A stretch of 24,010 nt of DNA from positions 1 to 24,010 of the forward strand of contig NZ_QUMD01000037.1 of the NCBI RefSeq assembly GCF_003481985.1, read 5' to 3'. The notes under the pieces are model-generated. The model was not told the DNA's origin. It ran no database searches and worked only from the letters and a program-made list of their open reading frames with translations. A program made the translations under genes and the position numbers. This document shows, piece by piece, positions 1 through 7,417 of the stretch; the first letter of the stretch is position 1; each line of letters begins with the position of its first letter. The DNA comes from Clostridium sp. OF09-36. GTDB lineage: Bacteria > Bacillota > Clostridia > Lachnospirales > Lachnospiraceae.

Positions 1-1
1 T

Positions 2-514
2 AAGTTATATTTGAAATATTCTTTCACACCATTCGATATTCAGAAAAAAGTAAGGTCTATGGAAATTATAAGAAATAATTTTATAAATGAGATGTTTGAA
101 ACGTTAAATTTAAGAGAAGTAAATAAGAAAAAAGCCATAGTAGATATGGATATTCTTCTTGAAAAATTTATTTCTATTAATGGAAATATGGAGAAGATTT
201 TTAAAGAAGATCGCGAGGCATATTTAATTAAAATTTCATCGGATGATATATTGCAGATGACGCGAATAGACACGGCCTCTACGGGAAATAGACCTTTGCA
301 GTGTAGTGATACTTTTTTTGATGGAAAAAAATCAATATTGAATACAAAAGAGTGTAGAATTCTTCATTTATGTTATAACAGAAACAGAAAATATTTAGGA
401 CCATTTACGGTGCAGCTAACATCAGCTAAAAACTTAGGCGTAGTCAAAATGTATTATGATCCAGAGGAGGTAGATATACAAAATGTTTTACAGAGAATTT
501 TTGAAAATTACTGA
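2..514 (+). CDS. Unrecognised AT-rich protein, 5' end probably outside window
   Basis: The frame is open from the left edge of the window. The first possible start is a TTG at 11 with no ribosome site before it, so the true start probably lies upstream. About 167 or more residues are visible; they are rich in Lys, Asn, Ile and Glu, with no signal peptide or membrane segment. I recognise no family. The middle part is hydrophilic and probably helical, and the C-terminal half looks like a compact alpha/beta domain. It overlaps the next gene by 32 bases in another frame, so the two are probably translationally coupled and act together. Base composition is clearly more AT-rich than the terminase genes that follow, which suggests separate acquisition. 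The function is unknown. Confidence 0.6.
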   Translation, partial: KLYLKYSFTPFDIQKKVRSMEIIRNNFINEMFETLNLREVNKKKAIVDMDILLEKFISINGNMEKIFKEDREAYLIKISSDDILQMTRIDTASTGNRPLQCSDTFFDGKKSILNTKECRILHLCYNRNRKYLGPFTVQLTSAKNLGVVKMYYDPEEVDIQNVLQRIFENY

Positions 515-1568
515 TTTACTTGATGAACATTTTGTGGATACATTTGATTTTTGGTTAGCTACTCTTCCCAATAGAGAAGCTAAGACAATTTCTGTTTCGA
601 CAGTAGCATCAAGATTAGAAGTAAAGTATAGTGTTGCCGAATCAATAATGAGATTTGCTGAAAGGGAAAAAATCTTAAAAAAAAGATATGTGGTATTATG
701 CACTAATGAAGAATGTGAATTTTTTTATGGAGAATTTGATACAGGCGAACTTATAGATATTTTAGGGACGATTGTTTATTGCCATAATTGCGGAAAAGAA
801 TTTCAAGTTTCATTTGAAAATACTCGAGTTGTATATGAGAGAATAAAGGATCCCAATATACCAGAAAGCATGATAGAAGAAGAAATACGAAAGCGGGAAG
901 GTAAGTTAAATGGTGATATAAATTTTTCTCCAGCTGATACGTTGGCTAATAATCCTAAAAACATATTTGAAATATATTATGCGCCATCGGAATCAGCTTA
1001 TAAAAAATTAGAGGAATTAAAACGAAAACTTAATGGACCGTTTAATACGAGTACAGAGCAGGGAAATGCTTTAGAAAACCTTGCACTGCTCTTGTTTAAG
1101 CAGATAAAAACAGTGTCTGGCACAAATAGGATACACACAAATACAAATCAATTTGATTGTACAATTCGTTTCCCATATAGCTCAAAAACATTTCCGACGA
1201 TTATGCAGTTATTGACTCCATATTTTATCATAGAATGCAAGAATGAAATGAAAAAAACTGGTGAGGGGAAAACTCCTTCCAATACATATTTTCATAAGCT
1301 ATCCGACATTATGTCATCTAATGAAGCGAAACTTGGAATTGTTTTATCTAGAGGAAAAGCAAGTGCAGAAGATTTAAGCATTGCATATTTTAATTATTTG
1401 ATTCATAAAAACACAAAGCAGTCCAAGATTATGTTATCATTATCAGACATAGATCTGGAAATGTTAATTGATAAAAGAGTAAATCTATTGGATTATTTGA
1501 GCTTTAAAATGGATGCACTTACAATGAATGCGAAAAATGCGACTTATGAAATGTTTAATAATGATTAA
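483..1568 (+). CDS. Putative HTH / zinc-knuckle / PD-(D/E)xK nuclease-like protein
   Basis: The protein has 361 residues. Residues about 36-67 resemble a winged-helix or HTH segment. Four cysteines in two pairs (C73, C78 and C100, C103) look like a zinc ribbon. The C-terminal half carries the signature order of a restriction-endonuclease fold: E198 in a helix (ALENL), D225 (QFDCTI) and E251-x-K253 (IIECKNE), followed by a helical part containing a HKLSD motif. These are the expected metal-binding and catalytic residues of PD-(D/E)xK nucleases, so cleavage or binding of DNA is the likely role; this is inferred from motifs only. The ATG at 483 lies 12 bases after AGGAGG (465-470), a long spacing. 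The gene is AT-rich and overlaps its upstream neighbour. Position just before terS, where phages often carry cargo, suggests a defence or exclusion gene. It could instead be a regulator that has kept a nuclease-like fold. Confidence 0.6.
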   Translation: MFYREFLKITDLLDEHFVDTFDFWLATLPNREAKTISVSTVASRLEVKYSVAESIMRFAEREKILKKRYVVLCTNEECEFFYGEFDTGELIDILGTIVYCHNCGKEFQVSFENTRVVYERIKDPNIPESMIEEEIRKREGKLNGDINFSPADTLANNPKNIFEIYYAPSESAYKKLEELKRKLNGPFNTSTEQGNALENLALLLFKQIKTVSGTNRIHTNTNQFDCTIRFPYSSKTFPTIMQLLTPYFIIECKNEMKKTGEGKTPSNTYFHKLSDIMSSNEAKLGIVLSRGKASAEDLSIAYFNYLIHKNTKQSKIMLSLSDIDLEMLIDKRVNLLDYLSFKMDALTMNAKNATYEMFNND

Positions 1569-1575
1569 CAATTGA

Positions 1576-1600
1576 AGGGCCACCCCGTGTGGCTCTTTTC
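1576..1600 (+). terminator. Intrinsic terminator after the AT-rich cassette
   Basis: An 8-bp stem (1576-1583 with 1589-1596, one G-T pair), a 5-base loop and a short T-run follow the stop codon of the nuclease-like gene. It separates the cassette from the late structural operon. Confidence 0.6.
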
Positions 1601-1636
1601 TTATACCCAAAACAACACGAATCGAGGTGATCGGAC

Positions 1637-2359
1637 ATGGCCAGAGCGCCGGATCCAAGAATTGAACAGGCGAAGACCATGTATCTGGAAGGTCAGAAAT
1701 TGGTTGAGATTGCAAGTCAACTAAATCTGCCGGAAGGAACGGTTCGCCGTTGGAAATCCACTCATAAATGGGATAGCGAACGTTCGGATAAAAATAGCGA
1801 ACGTTCGCATAAACGTAAGCGTGGAGCGCAACCGAAAAATCAGAATGCAATTGGAAACAGTGGTGGAGCTCCGGAACAAAATAAGAATGCAGAAAAATTC
1901 GGTTTCTTCTCGAAGTATCTTCCGGAAGAGACCGTTTCTATTATCCAGGAGATGCCGACCGATCCTCTGGACGTCCTCTGGGATCAGATACAGATTGCCT
2001 ACGCTGCCATTATCCGGGCGCAGCAGATCATGTATGTGCGTGACCGGGATGATATGACAACGACCAAGATCGAGGAGGGCTACAGTGAGAAGTCCACCAG
2101 AGAGAAGTGGGAGGTGCAGCAGGCATGGGATAAGCAGGGGAACTTCCTGCAGGCGCAGGCCAGGGCACAGTCGGAACTGCGTAGCTTGGTTAAACAGTAT
2201 GATAAGCTGCTACATAAGCGCTGGGATCTTGCCACGGAGGAACAGAAAGCCCGCATTGCCCAGATTCGGGCGCAGACGGACAAACTTAAAGGTACTGACA
2301 ATGATGCGGCACTGAGCCGCCTGGATGAAGTCCTGAGTGAAATCAAAGGGGTTGTGTAA
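1637..2359 (+). CDS. terS: Terminase small subunit
   Basis: The 240-residue protein is expected to recognise the phage DNA packaging site and to recruit the large subunit. Residues about 14-40 form a helix-turn-helix (GQKLVEIASQLNLPEGTVRRW) of the kind seen in phage small terminases, followed by a basic linker (KRKRGAQPKNQNA, near 59-71) and an FGFFSKYLPEE-type segment common in this family in Firmicutes. The C-terminal half is helical and charged, fitting oligomerisation and TerL contact. The ATG at 1637 follows GAGGTGATC at good spacing. TerL starts immediately downstream, 1 base after the stop codon. The DNA encoding the linker contains two identical palindromes 21 bp apart (see the repeat at 1777), a possible binding site for the protein itself. 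Confidence 0.88.
   Translation: MARAPDPRIEQAKTMYLEGQKLVEIASQLNLPEGTVRRWKSTHKWDSERSDKNSERSHKRKRGAQPKNQNAIGNSGGAPEQNKNAEKFGFFSKYLPEETVSIIQEMPTDPLDVLWDQIQIAYAAIIRAQQIMYVRDRDDMTTTKIEEGYSEKSTREKWEVQQAWDKQGNFLQAQARAQSELRSLVKQYDKLLHKRWDLATEEQKARIAQIRAQTDKLKGTDNDAALSRLDEVLSEIKGVV
1777..1807. repeat. Twin palindromes inside terS, candidate pac-like site
   Basis: CGAACGTTCG, a perfect 10-bp palindrome, occurs at 1777-1786 and 1798-1807, exactly 21 bp (two helical turns) apart. The wider direct repeat is 20 bases with one mismatch (1773-1792 and 1794-1813). The second copy extends to a 12-bp palindrome. The bases encode the SERSDKNSERSHK linker of TerS. Packaging sites inside or next to terS are known in pac phages such as SPP1; the assignment here is inference. 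Confidence 0.5.
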
Positions 2360-2360
2360 G

Positions 2361-3616
2361 ATGCCATTTTCAGATAAACAGCAGGAATTCTTCCAGAACG
2401 CAAGTCACCGCTGGAATATCAAGGTGGGGGCAACGCGATCAGGAAAGACCTATATGGATTATTACGTGATACCCAAGAGAATCCGGGCCAGGATTGGCAA
2501 AGAGGGGCTTGTGGCAATCCTGGGCGTGTCAAAGGGCACGATCCATCGTAACATCATCGAGCCGTTGCAGCATATTTGGGGCACAGACCTGGTGGGTGAT
2601 ATCAATTCGCAGAACATCTGCCGATGTTTGGCGAGGATGTTTATTGTCTGGGTGCTGAGAAGGTCAGCCAGGTATCCAAGATTCGAGGATCGTCCCTGAA
2701 ATACTGTTACGGTGATGAGGTGGTGGACTGGAACAAGGAAGTGTTTAACATGCTGAAATCCCGTCTTGATAAGCCATATTCCTGTTTTGATGGTGCCTGC
2801 AACCCGGATGCCCCGCAACACTGGTTTAAGCAGTTTCTGGACTCTGATGCAGACATTTACTGCCAGAAGTACGAGATCTTCGACAATCCTTTCCTAAGCC
2901 CTGTGTTCGTGGATGAGCTTTGCAAGGAGTATAAGGGCACGGTCCTTTATGATCGTTACATTCGCGGTTTGTGGGTTGCAGCAGAAGGCTCAGTTTATAA
3001 GCTGATGTGTGATGCCGTATCAACAGGAGCAAAAAATCCTTTCGCAATTTTCGAAAAGCCGAAGAGCATCATGCAGATCAATATCGGCGTTGACTTCGGT
3101 GGGTCTGGATCCGGCCATGCATTTGTGGCAACAGCATATTCCAGAGCCTATTTAAGTATCACAGCACTTGCCAGCGAGCGACACATGAGCAAAAACGGCA
3201 GCATTGACCCGGACAAGCTGGGAGATCTGTTCGTGGACTTTTGTCTAAAGATTATAAACCTGTACGGATTCATTACCGTGGTTTACTGTGACAGTGCCGA
3301 GCAGACGCTTATTGCCGGTATGAGGACAGCAGTCCGGAAGGCAGGACTTGGCTGGATCCGGATTGAGAACGCCTTAAAAACAACGATCAATGACCGAATA
3401 AGATTTACGCAGCGGATGCTTAGCCAGCACCGCTTTTTCTATGTCAAAGATCAGTGCCAGAGCCTGGAGGATGCCATGACAACAGCGCTGTGGGACGAAA
3501 AGAAGAGTCTCGTGGAAGATGTGAGACTGGATGACGGTACCAGTGATATCGATACGCTGGATGCTTTTGAGTACACATTTGAGCGGGATATCAGCCGGTT
3601 CATCCGGTACGAATAG
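2361..3616 (+). pseudogene. terL: Terminase large subunit, split by a frameshift near 2610-2625
   Basis: This is the packaging ATPase and nuclease. The N-terminal part has the Walker A-like GATRSGKT (residues 23-30). The C-terminal part has the RNase H-like nuclease: first Asp in GVDFGGSGSGHAF, second in YCDSAEQT, third in the SDIDTLDAFEY segment. The two halves are in different frames. The first frame runs from ATG 2361 to a stop ending at 2699; the second is read from about 2615 to 3616. Reading of the homologous protein should pass from SQNI into MFGEDVYCLGAEK, which needs one extra base near 2610-2617, for example a second C before TGCCGATG. As given, no full-length ATPase-nuclease can be made without frameshifting. 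Either the prophage is damaged or a base is missing from the sequence. Confidence 0.88.
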
Positions 3617-3627
3617 AGGTGATGACA

Positions 3628-5010
3628 ATGAAATTTTCAAAGATGCTTGCAGCAATCACAGATATTTTAAATCAGGATTCCGATACGGAGATTGATGTCT
3701 GTATGACGTCTGAGATGGCACAGAAGATCGAGCTCTGGACTGCCATGTATGAGAATCGGGCTCCCTGGGCGGACCGGAAGAATGTAAAAAGCGCACAGCT
3801 GCCTGCAGCCATTGCCTCAGAAATTGCCCGCCTTGTAACCTTGGAAATGAAGTCGGAGATTACAGGCAGTGCTGCAGCAGAGTATTTGAATCAGCAGTAC
3901 CAGGAAAAAGCTCTGTCTGGGCTGAGGCGGTACGTGGAATATGGCTGTGCAAAGGGCGGGTTGATCTTAAAGCCATATGTAACCAAAAGTGGCCTTACGG
4001 TCCAGTTTGTTCAGGCTGATTGCTTTTTCCCGTTGTCCTTTGACGATTCGGGCAGGATTCAGCAATGTGCATTTACGGAGCAGTTCCGGAAGGGAAAGAA
4101 GATCTACACGCGCCTGGAAGTGCATGAGCAGCAGGGAGAGAACATCCGGATTACGAACCGGGTATTTGTGGCAACCAATGATTACAGCCTTGGAAGCGAA
4201 ATTGCCGTGAACTCAGTGGACCGCTGGTCAGAACTGCAGCCGCAGGTGGTATTTGCCGGTGCTGACCGGCTGTTATTTGGTTATTTCCGGGTGCCACTTG
4301 CGAATGCAGAGGATTCTGACAGCCCGCTGGGCGTTTCCGCGTATTCCAGGGCAGCGCCGGAGTTGATTGAGGAAGCGGATCGCCGTTATTCCAATATCTG
4401 TTGGGAGTACGAAGGCACACAGCTGGCCGTGCATGTGGCAACATCATTGCTCAAGTACAATCGTGATTTGGATAAGTTTGAGTATCCGGGAGGAAAGAAC
4501 CGACTGTACCGAAATGTGGAATACAACTCCGGAGCAACGGACAAGCCGTTCATGGAAACGTTTTCTCCGGAGATCCGTGACACGGCATTGTTCAATGGCT
4601 TCAACAATCAGTTAAAGTTGATTGAGTTTGCCTGCTGTCTGGCATACGGTACGCTTTCGGATCCGCAGAACGTGGATAAGACAGCAACCGAGATCAAGAC
4701 CAGCAAGCAGCGGTCCTATACGTTTGTTTCTGACACGCAGCTGGCACTGCAGAAGGCGCTGGAAGATCTGGTATATGCCATGAACTTCTGGGCGGCCCTA
4801 TATGGATTGATTCCGGTGGGTGCGGACTATGAGGTGTCATTTGACTGGGATGACAGCATTGTCGTAGATGCAGAAGCGGAACGCCAGACAGACCGTGCCG
4901 ATGTTGCTATGGGTGTTATGAGTCTGGCCGAGTACAGAAGTAAATGGTACGGTGAGACAAGGGAGGAGGCTGAAAAGAATCTTCCAGAGCCTGCCAATGT
5001 AGAGGAGTGA
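3628..5010 (+). CDS. Portal protein, SPP1 gp6-like
   Basis: The 460-residue protein should form the dodecameric ring through which DNA enters and leaves the head. Length and place between terL and the MuF minor head protein fit the SPP1-type portal family of Firmicute siphophages. Visible features include an early ENRAPWADRKNVKSAQLPAA segment, a central RLLFGYFRVPLAN region, a DKTATEIKTSKQRSYTFV stretch typical of the stem and clip region, and an acidic C-terminus. I chose the ATG at 3628 because it lies 8 bases after GAGG (3616-3619); in-frame GTG 3619 and ATG 3622 sit on or next to the ribosome site. The stop precedes the MuF start by only five bases. Confidence 0.85.
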   Translation: MKFSKMLAAITDILNQDSDTEIDVCMTSEMAQKIELWTAMYENRAPWADRKNVKSAQLPAAIASEIARLVTLEMKSEITGSAAAEYLNQQYQEKALSGLRRYVEYGCAKGGLILKPYVTKSGLTVQFVQADCFFPLSFDDSGRIQQCAFTEQFRKGKKIYTRLEVHEQQGENIRITNRVFVATNDYSLGSEIAVNSVDRWSELQPQVVFAGADRLLFGYFRVPLANAEDSDSPLGVSAYSRAAPELIEEADRRYSNICWEYEGTQLAVHVATSLLKYNRDLDKFEYPGGKNRLYRNVEYNSGATDKPFMETFSPEIRDTALFNGFNNQLKLIEFACCLAYGTLSDPQNVDKTATEIKTSKQRSYTFVSDTQLALQKALEDLVYAMNFWAALYGLIPVGADYEVSFDWDDSIVVDAEAERQTDRADVAMGVMSLAEYRSKWYGETREEAEKNLPEPANVEE

Positions 5011-5015
5011 TCTGA

Positions 5016-6824
5016 TTGACGCCAGAAGAACTTGAAAAGCTGCCAAAGCCGTTAGAACGGCTTATGACATCCCTGGAATTGGATATCATGTCAGAGGTCA
5101 TTGAGCGCATTAAGGAGGCACAGCAGATCACACCAGTGACAGACTGGCTGTTAAACCGGTTGAGCATCATCGGCGCAAGCAAGGCGCGGGTAAAACAGAT
5201 CCTGCATGCCGCCCTGGAAGCAGCTGATTTGCAGGTTGATGATATTTATGATCAGGCTGCAAAATCCGATTACATCAGGACCAAGGCAATCTACGAAGCT
5301 GCCGGGCAGGATTACACCCCGTATGAGGATAATCAATACCTGCAGCAGATCGTGGATGCAGTGAGGCGGCAAACAAAGGAAAGCCTGCGGGCCTATGAGA
5401 ACATTACGCAGACAACCGGCTTTAATGTTTATATGGGCGGCAAGCGGGTATTCACGCCCATGTCGGAGTATCTGGAGCGGAGTCTTGACAAGGCAATGCT
5501 TGGCATTACCACAGGCATGAAGACATACAGCCAGGCAATCGGCGATGTAATCGACGAGATGACTTCCAGCGGTGTCCGCATAGTGGATTATGCTTCTGGA
5601 AAGTCCGACCGGATTGAGGTGGCTGCCAGACGTGCAGTAATGACCGGAGTGGCCCAGATGACGGACAAGGTCAATGAGAAGAACGCGGAAGAACTGAAAG
5701 CAGATTACTGGGAAGTAGACTGGCATATGGGAGCTCGAAATACCGGAATCGGTTATGTGAATCACCAGTCATGGCAGGGCAAGGTGTATTCTTCTGAAGA
5801 GATGCGGACCGTCTGTGGCCTTGGTGAGATGCTCGGGTTTGCCGGAGTAAACTGCTACCATATTCGCTGGCCCTTTATCCCCGGGGTTTCCAAGCGCAGA
5901 TATACTGATGAGTGGCTTGCAGAACAGAACAGGAAGGAGAACGAAAAGAAAGAGTTCCGCGGGAAGGAATACGACACCTATGCAGCACTGCAGTACCAGC
6001 GTAAGCTGGAACGTGTGATCCGAAAGCAGAAGCAGGATATCAAGCTTCTGGAGAAAGGCGGAGCAGACAAGGACGATCTGACAGCTGCGCGGTGCCGGAA
6101 GCGGCTGACGGAAAAGACATACACGGAGTTTTCGGCGGCGATGGGGCTGCGGCAGCAGCGGGAGCGGCTGAAGGTTGGTGAATTGAAACAGAATAAACTT
6201 CTTCAGGCGCCGCAGATCAAAGATAAAGCCATAAGAAAAGCTTATGATGATTTAACTTCTATATTGGCAAATAATCCGAGCAATGATAAATCAGTGTTAG
6301 ATATGATCATGTATAGTGAAACGGCCAATTATCAGGAAAATCCTAACTTGAAAGTGGCATTTAATTATGATATTGCCAAAGATGTGATTTGGTATAACTC
6401 AAAGGCACCTGATTTTAAGGATTATGACTTAACCTATGTACAAGTCCATGAGCTATCTCATCGGATCGATTATAAAAAATATCATTCGTGGAATAGTGAT
6501 ACGTTTCAGGCAGCTATTGAATCTTCTTCAAAGGCAGTGTACAATTACGCTGATACAGTAAAACAGTGGTTTGCTGAGGGCGGCAAATATGAAGCAGATT
6601 TTGCTTTGTCTGATATTATAAGTGGTTTAAGCAAAGCAGGGCTTAATGATTATTTGATTGCAGGTCATACTGTTGAATATTGGGCGGATGATACGAATGT
6701 TATGCTTGAAGTTTTTGCTAATCTTAACAGCATTGAAATTTTGGGGTATGATAGTATTGTGGAAATTAAAAAAATATTTCCTGAATTATACGCTGCCTAT
6801 AAGGAGGTGATTGGATGGACCTGA
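5016..6824 (+). CDS. MuF-type minor head protein with C-terminal zincin-like domain
   Basis: This is a 602-residue protein. Residues about 1-330 match the phage minor capsid protein 2 / SPP1 gp7 (MuF) type, with landmarks GFNVYMGGKRVFTPMSEYLE, DWHMGARNTGIGYVNHQSWQGKVY and CYHIRWPFIPG; these proteins bind the portal, enter the head in a few copies and can be ejected with DNA. Residues 330-390 form a charged coiled coil. From about residue 391 (near 6190) the DNA becomes AT-rich and the protein changes character. This part carries HELSH (H478, E479, H482), the zinc metallopeptidase HExxH motif, and E565 in MLEVFANL as a likely third ligand. Start is TTG 5016, 8 bases after GAGGAG. The tip resembles the variable toxin tips of MuF polymorphic toxins; its target is unknown. 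Confidence 0.85.
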   Translation: MTPEELEKLPKPLERLMTSLELDIMSEVIERIKEAQQITPVTDWLLNRLSIIGASKARVKQILHAALEAADLQVDDIYDQAAKSDYIRTKAIYEAAGQDYTPYEDNQYLQQIVDAVRRQTKESLRAYENITQTTGFNVYMGGKRVFTPMSEYLERSLDKAMLGITTGMKTYSQAIGDVIDEMTSSGVRIVDYASGKSDRIEVAARRAVMTGVAQMTDKVNEKNAEELKADYWEVDWHMGARNTGIGYVNHQSWQGKVYSSEEMRTVCGLGEMLGFAGVNCYHIRWPFIPGVSKRRYTDEWLAEQNRKENEKKEFRGKEYDTYAALQYQRKLERVIRKQKQDIKLLEKGGADKDDLTAARCRKRLTEKTYTEFSAAMGLRQQRERLKVGELKQNKLLQAPQIKDKAIRKAYDDLTSILANNPSNDKSVLDMIMYSETANYQENPNLKVAFNYDIAKDVIWYNSKAPDFKDYDLTYVQVHELSHRIDYKKYHSWNSDTFQAAIESSSKAVYNYADTVKQWFAEGGKYEADFALSDIISGLSKAGLNDYLIAGHTVEYWADDTNVMLEVFANLNSIEILGYDSIVEIKKIFPELYAAYKEVIGWT

Positions 6825-6985
6825 TTCAGCGTTTAAGAGCAGATGCGGAATTGAAAGGCCTTCGTTTAAAATGGAAAGAGGTTTTTGACACGCCATTTCC
6901 ACCGTATAACTGGGATGAGTATGGCGGAATTGATGATTATAAAGAAAAAATCAGAAGTAAGTTGAAAAATACCACCAGTCAGTAG
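6815..6985 (+). CDS. 56-residue partner of the MuF zincin, possible immunity protein
   Basis: A strong ribosome site AAGGAGGTGAT (6800-6810) precedes ATG 6815, which overlaps the end of the MuF gene by 10 bases. The product is small and hydrophilic, with an amphipathic N-terminal helix (LIQRLRADAELKGLRLKWKE), a short aromatic/proline-rich segment (FPPYNWDEYG) and a basic tail. I recognise no family. The gene is tied to the variable toxin-like tip by overlap, and a terminator covers its stop codon, so the two form a unit. By analogy with polymorphic toxins it could be the cognate immunity or an escort for the zincin domain; this is inference from position only. It is short for an immunity protein, so a structural role is also possible. 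Confidence 0.6.
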   Translation: MDLIQRLRADAELKGLRLKWKEVFDTPFPPYNWDEYGGIDDYKEKIRSKLKNTTSQ

Positions 6986-7000
6986 GCCGGTGGTATTTTT
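6968..7000 (+). terminator. Intrinsic terminator over the stop of the 56-residue gene
   Basis: A perfect 9-bp stem (AATACCACC 6968-6976 with GGTGGTATT 6989-6997), a 12-base loop and T-run to 7000. The stop codon TAG (6983-6985) sits in the loop. It would limit readthrough from the packaging genes into the capsid genes. Confidence 0.75.
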
Positions 7001-7012
7001 GTGGAGAAAATT

Positions 7013-7144
7013 ATGTTGAAAGTGGTTTTAGCAATCAAGGTGATCTGTTTGGTTACTTGGTTTGTCACGGTAATGACCTATGTGGCTTACACTGCATGCC
7101 AGTGGATCCGTTATGCGTTGCGACGTCGCAACAACAGGAGGTGA
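7013..7144 (+). CDS. 43-residue single-pass membrane protein
   Basis: ATG 7013 opens a short frame of 43 residues with one hydrophobic stretch (residues about 4-28, VVLAIKVICLVTWFVTVMTYVAY) followed by a very basic tail (RYALRRRNNRR), giving an inner-membrane protein with its C-terminus inside. Its last codons contain the ribosome site of the next gene (AGGAGG 7136-7141), so the two are coupled. The ribosome site before its own ATG is weak (GGAGA, 7003-7007). Function is unknown; mini membrane proteins between head genes are common in Firmicute phages. The tail-encoding DNA contains a 16-bp perfect palindrome at 7117-7132. Confidence 0.5.
   Translation: MLKVVLAIKVICLVTWFVTVMTYVAYTACQWIRYALRRRNNRR
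7117..7132. repeat. 16-bp perfect palindrome
   Basis: GTTGCGACGTCGCAAC reads the same on both strands. Its core TTGCGA-CG-TCGCAA differs from a second palindrome at 23067-23080 only in the two central bases. Confidence 0.6.
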
Positions 7145-7148
7145 TCGC

Positions 7149-7277
7149 GTGAATGTATTAACCTGGTTTAAGCAGCGGTATTGCAAGCACCAGTACCGTA
7201 AACATTGGAGCCGTGCATCTGGTCAGTATGGTGGATATGTAAGACGATGCATAAAATGTAATAAGGTCGAGCAGTAA
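7149..7277 (+). CDS. 42-residue zinc-ribbon-like mini-protein
   Basis: A GTG start at 7149 follows AGGAGG (7136-7141) by 7 bases. The frame is open further upstream, to an ATG at 7080, but that start lies inside the previous gene without a ribosome site. The product is basic and has Cys and His spaced as a knuckle: C12 and H14 in YCKHQYRKHW, then C36-x2-C39 in RRCIKCNK near the end. Zinc binding is likely; a nucleic-acid role is possible but not shown. A terminator hairpin follows directly after the stop codon. Similar tiny Cys-rich proteins occur in phages of this host group; I cannot name a family. Confidence 0.6.
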   Translation: MNVLTWFKQRYCKHQYRKHWSRASGQYGGYVRRCIKCNKVEQ

Positions 7278-7278
7278 G

Positions 7279-7302
7279 CACGCAGAGATGCGTGTTATTT
7301 TT
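7279..7302 (+). terminator. Intrinsic terminator before the capsid leader
   Basis: CACGCA (7279-7284) pairs with TGCGTG (7289-7294) around a GAGA tetraloop, followed by TTATTTTT. It lies two bases after the stop codon of the zinc-ribbon gene. Confidence 0.65.
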
Positions 7303-7413
7303 ATGCCCTGCCATAAGGCATAAAACTGGGTAAATTGGCAGGCGTGCCGAAAACGCAGCTCCGTAGGGGTGGATGGTTACACACCGAAAACAACCGATGG
7401 CGGAGAGAAAGGA
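7301..7413 (+). other. Possible structured leader RNA of the scaffold-capsid genes
   Basis: This non-coding stretch holds several possible stems: TTATGCC 7301-7307 with GGCATAA 7317-7323; GCGT 7342-7345 with ACGC 7353-7356; and a closing stem CTCCG 7359-7363 with CGGAG 7401-7405 that encloses GGTG 7368-7371 with CACC 7382-7385, or alternatively GGTT 7375-7378 with AACC 7392-7395. The closing stem ends three bases before the scaffold ribosome site (AAAGGAA, 7408-7414). The mutually exclusive inner stems could allow switching. No known riboswitch class is recognised. Confidence 0.35.
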
Positions 7414-7417
7414 ACAT

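Noticed and set aside
5151..5765. A 204-residue open frame on the minus strand inside the MuF gene
   Set aside because: It lies opposite a clearly coding region with family motifs, has no ribosome site and its composition (many His, Leu, Cys) is that of an antisense shadow.
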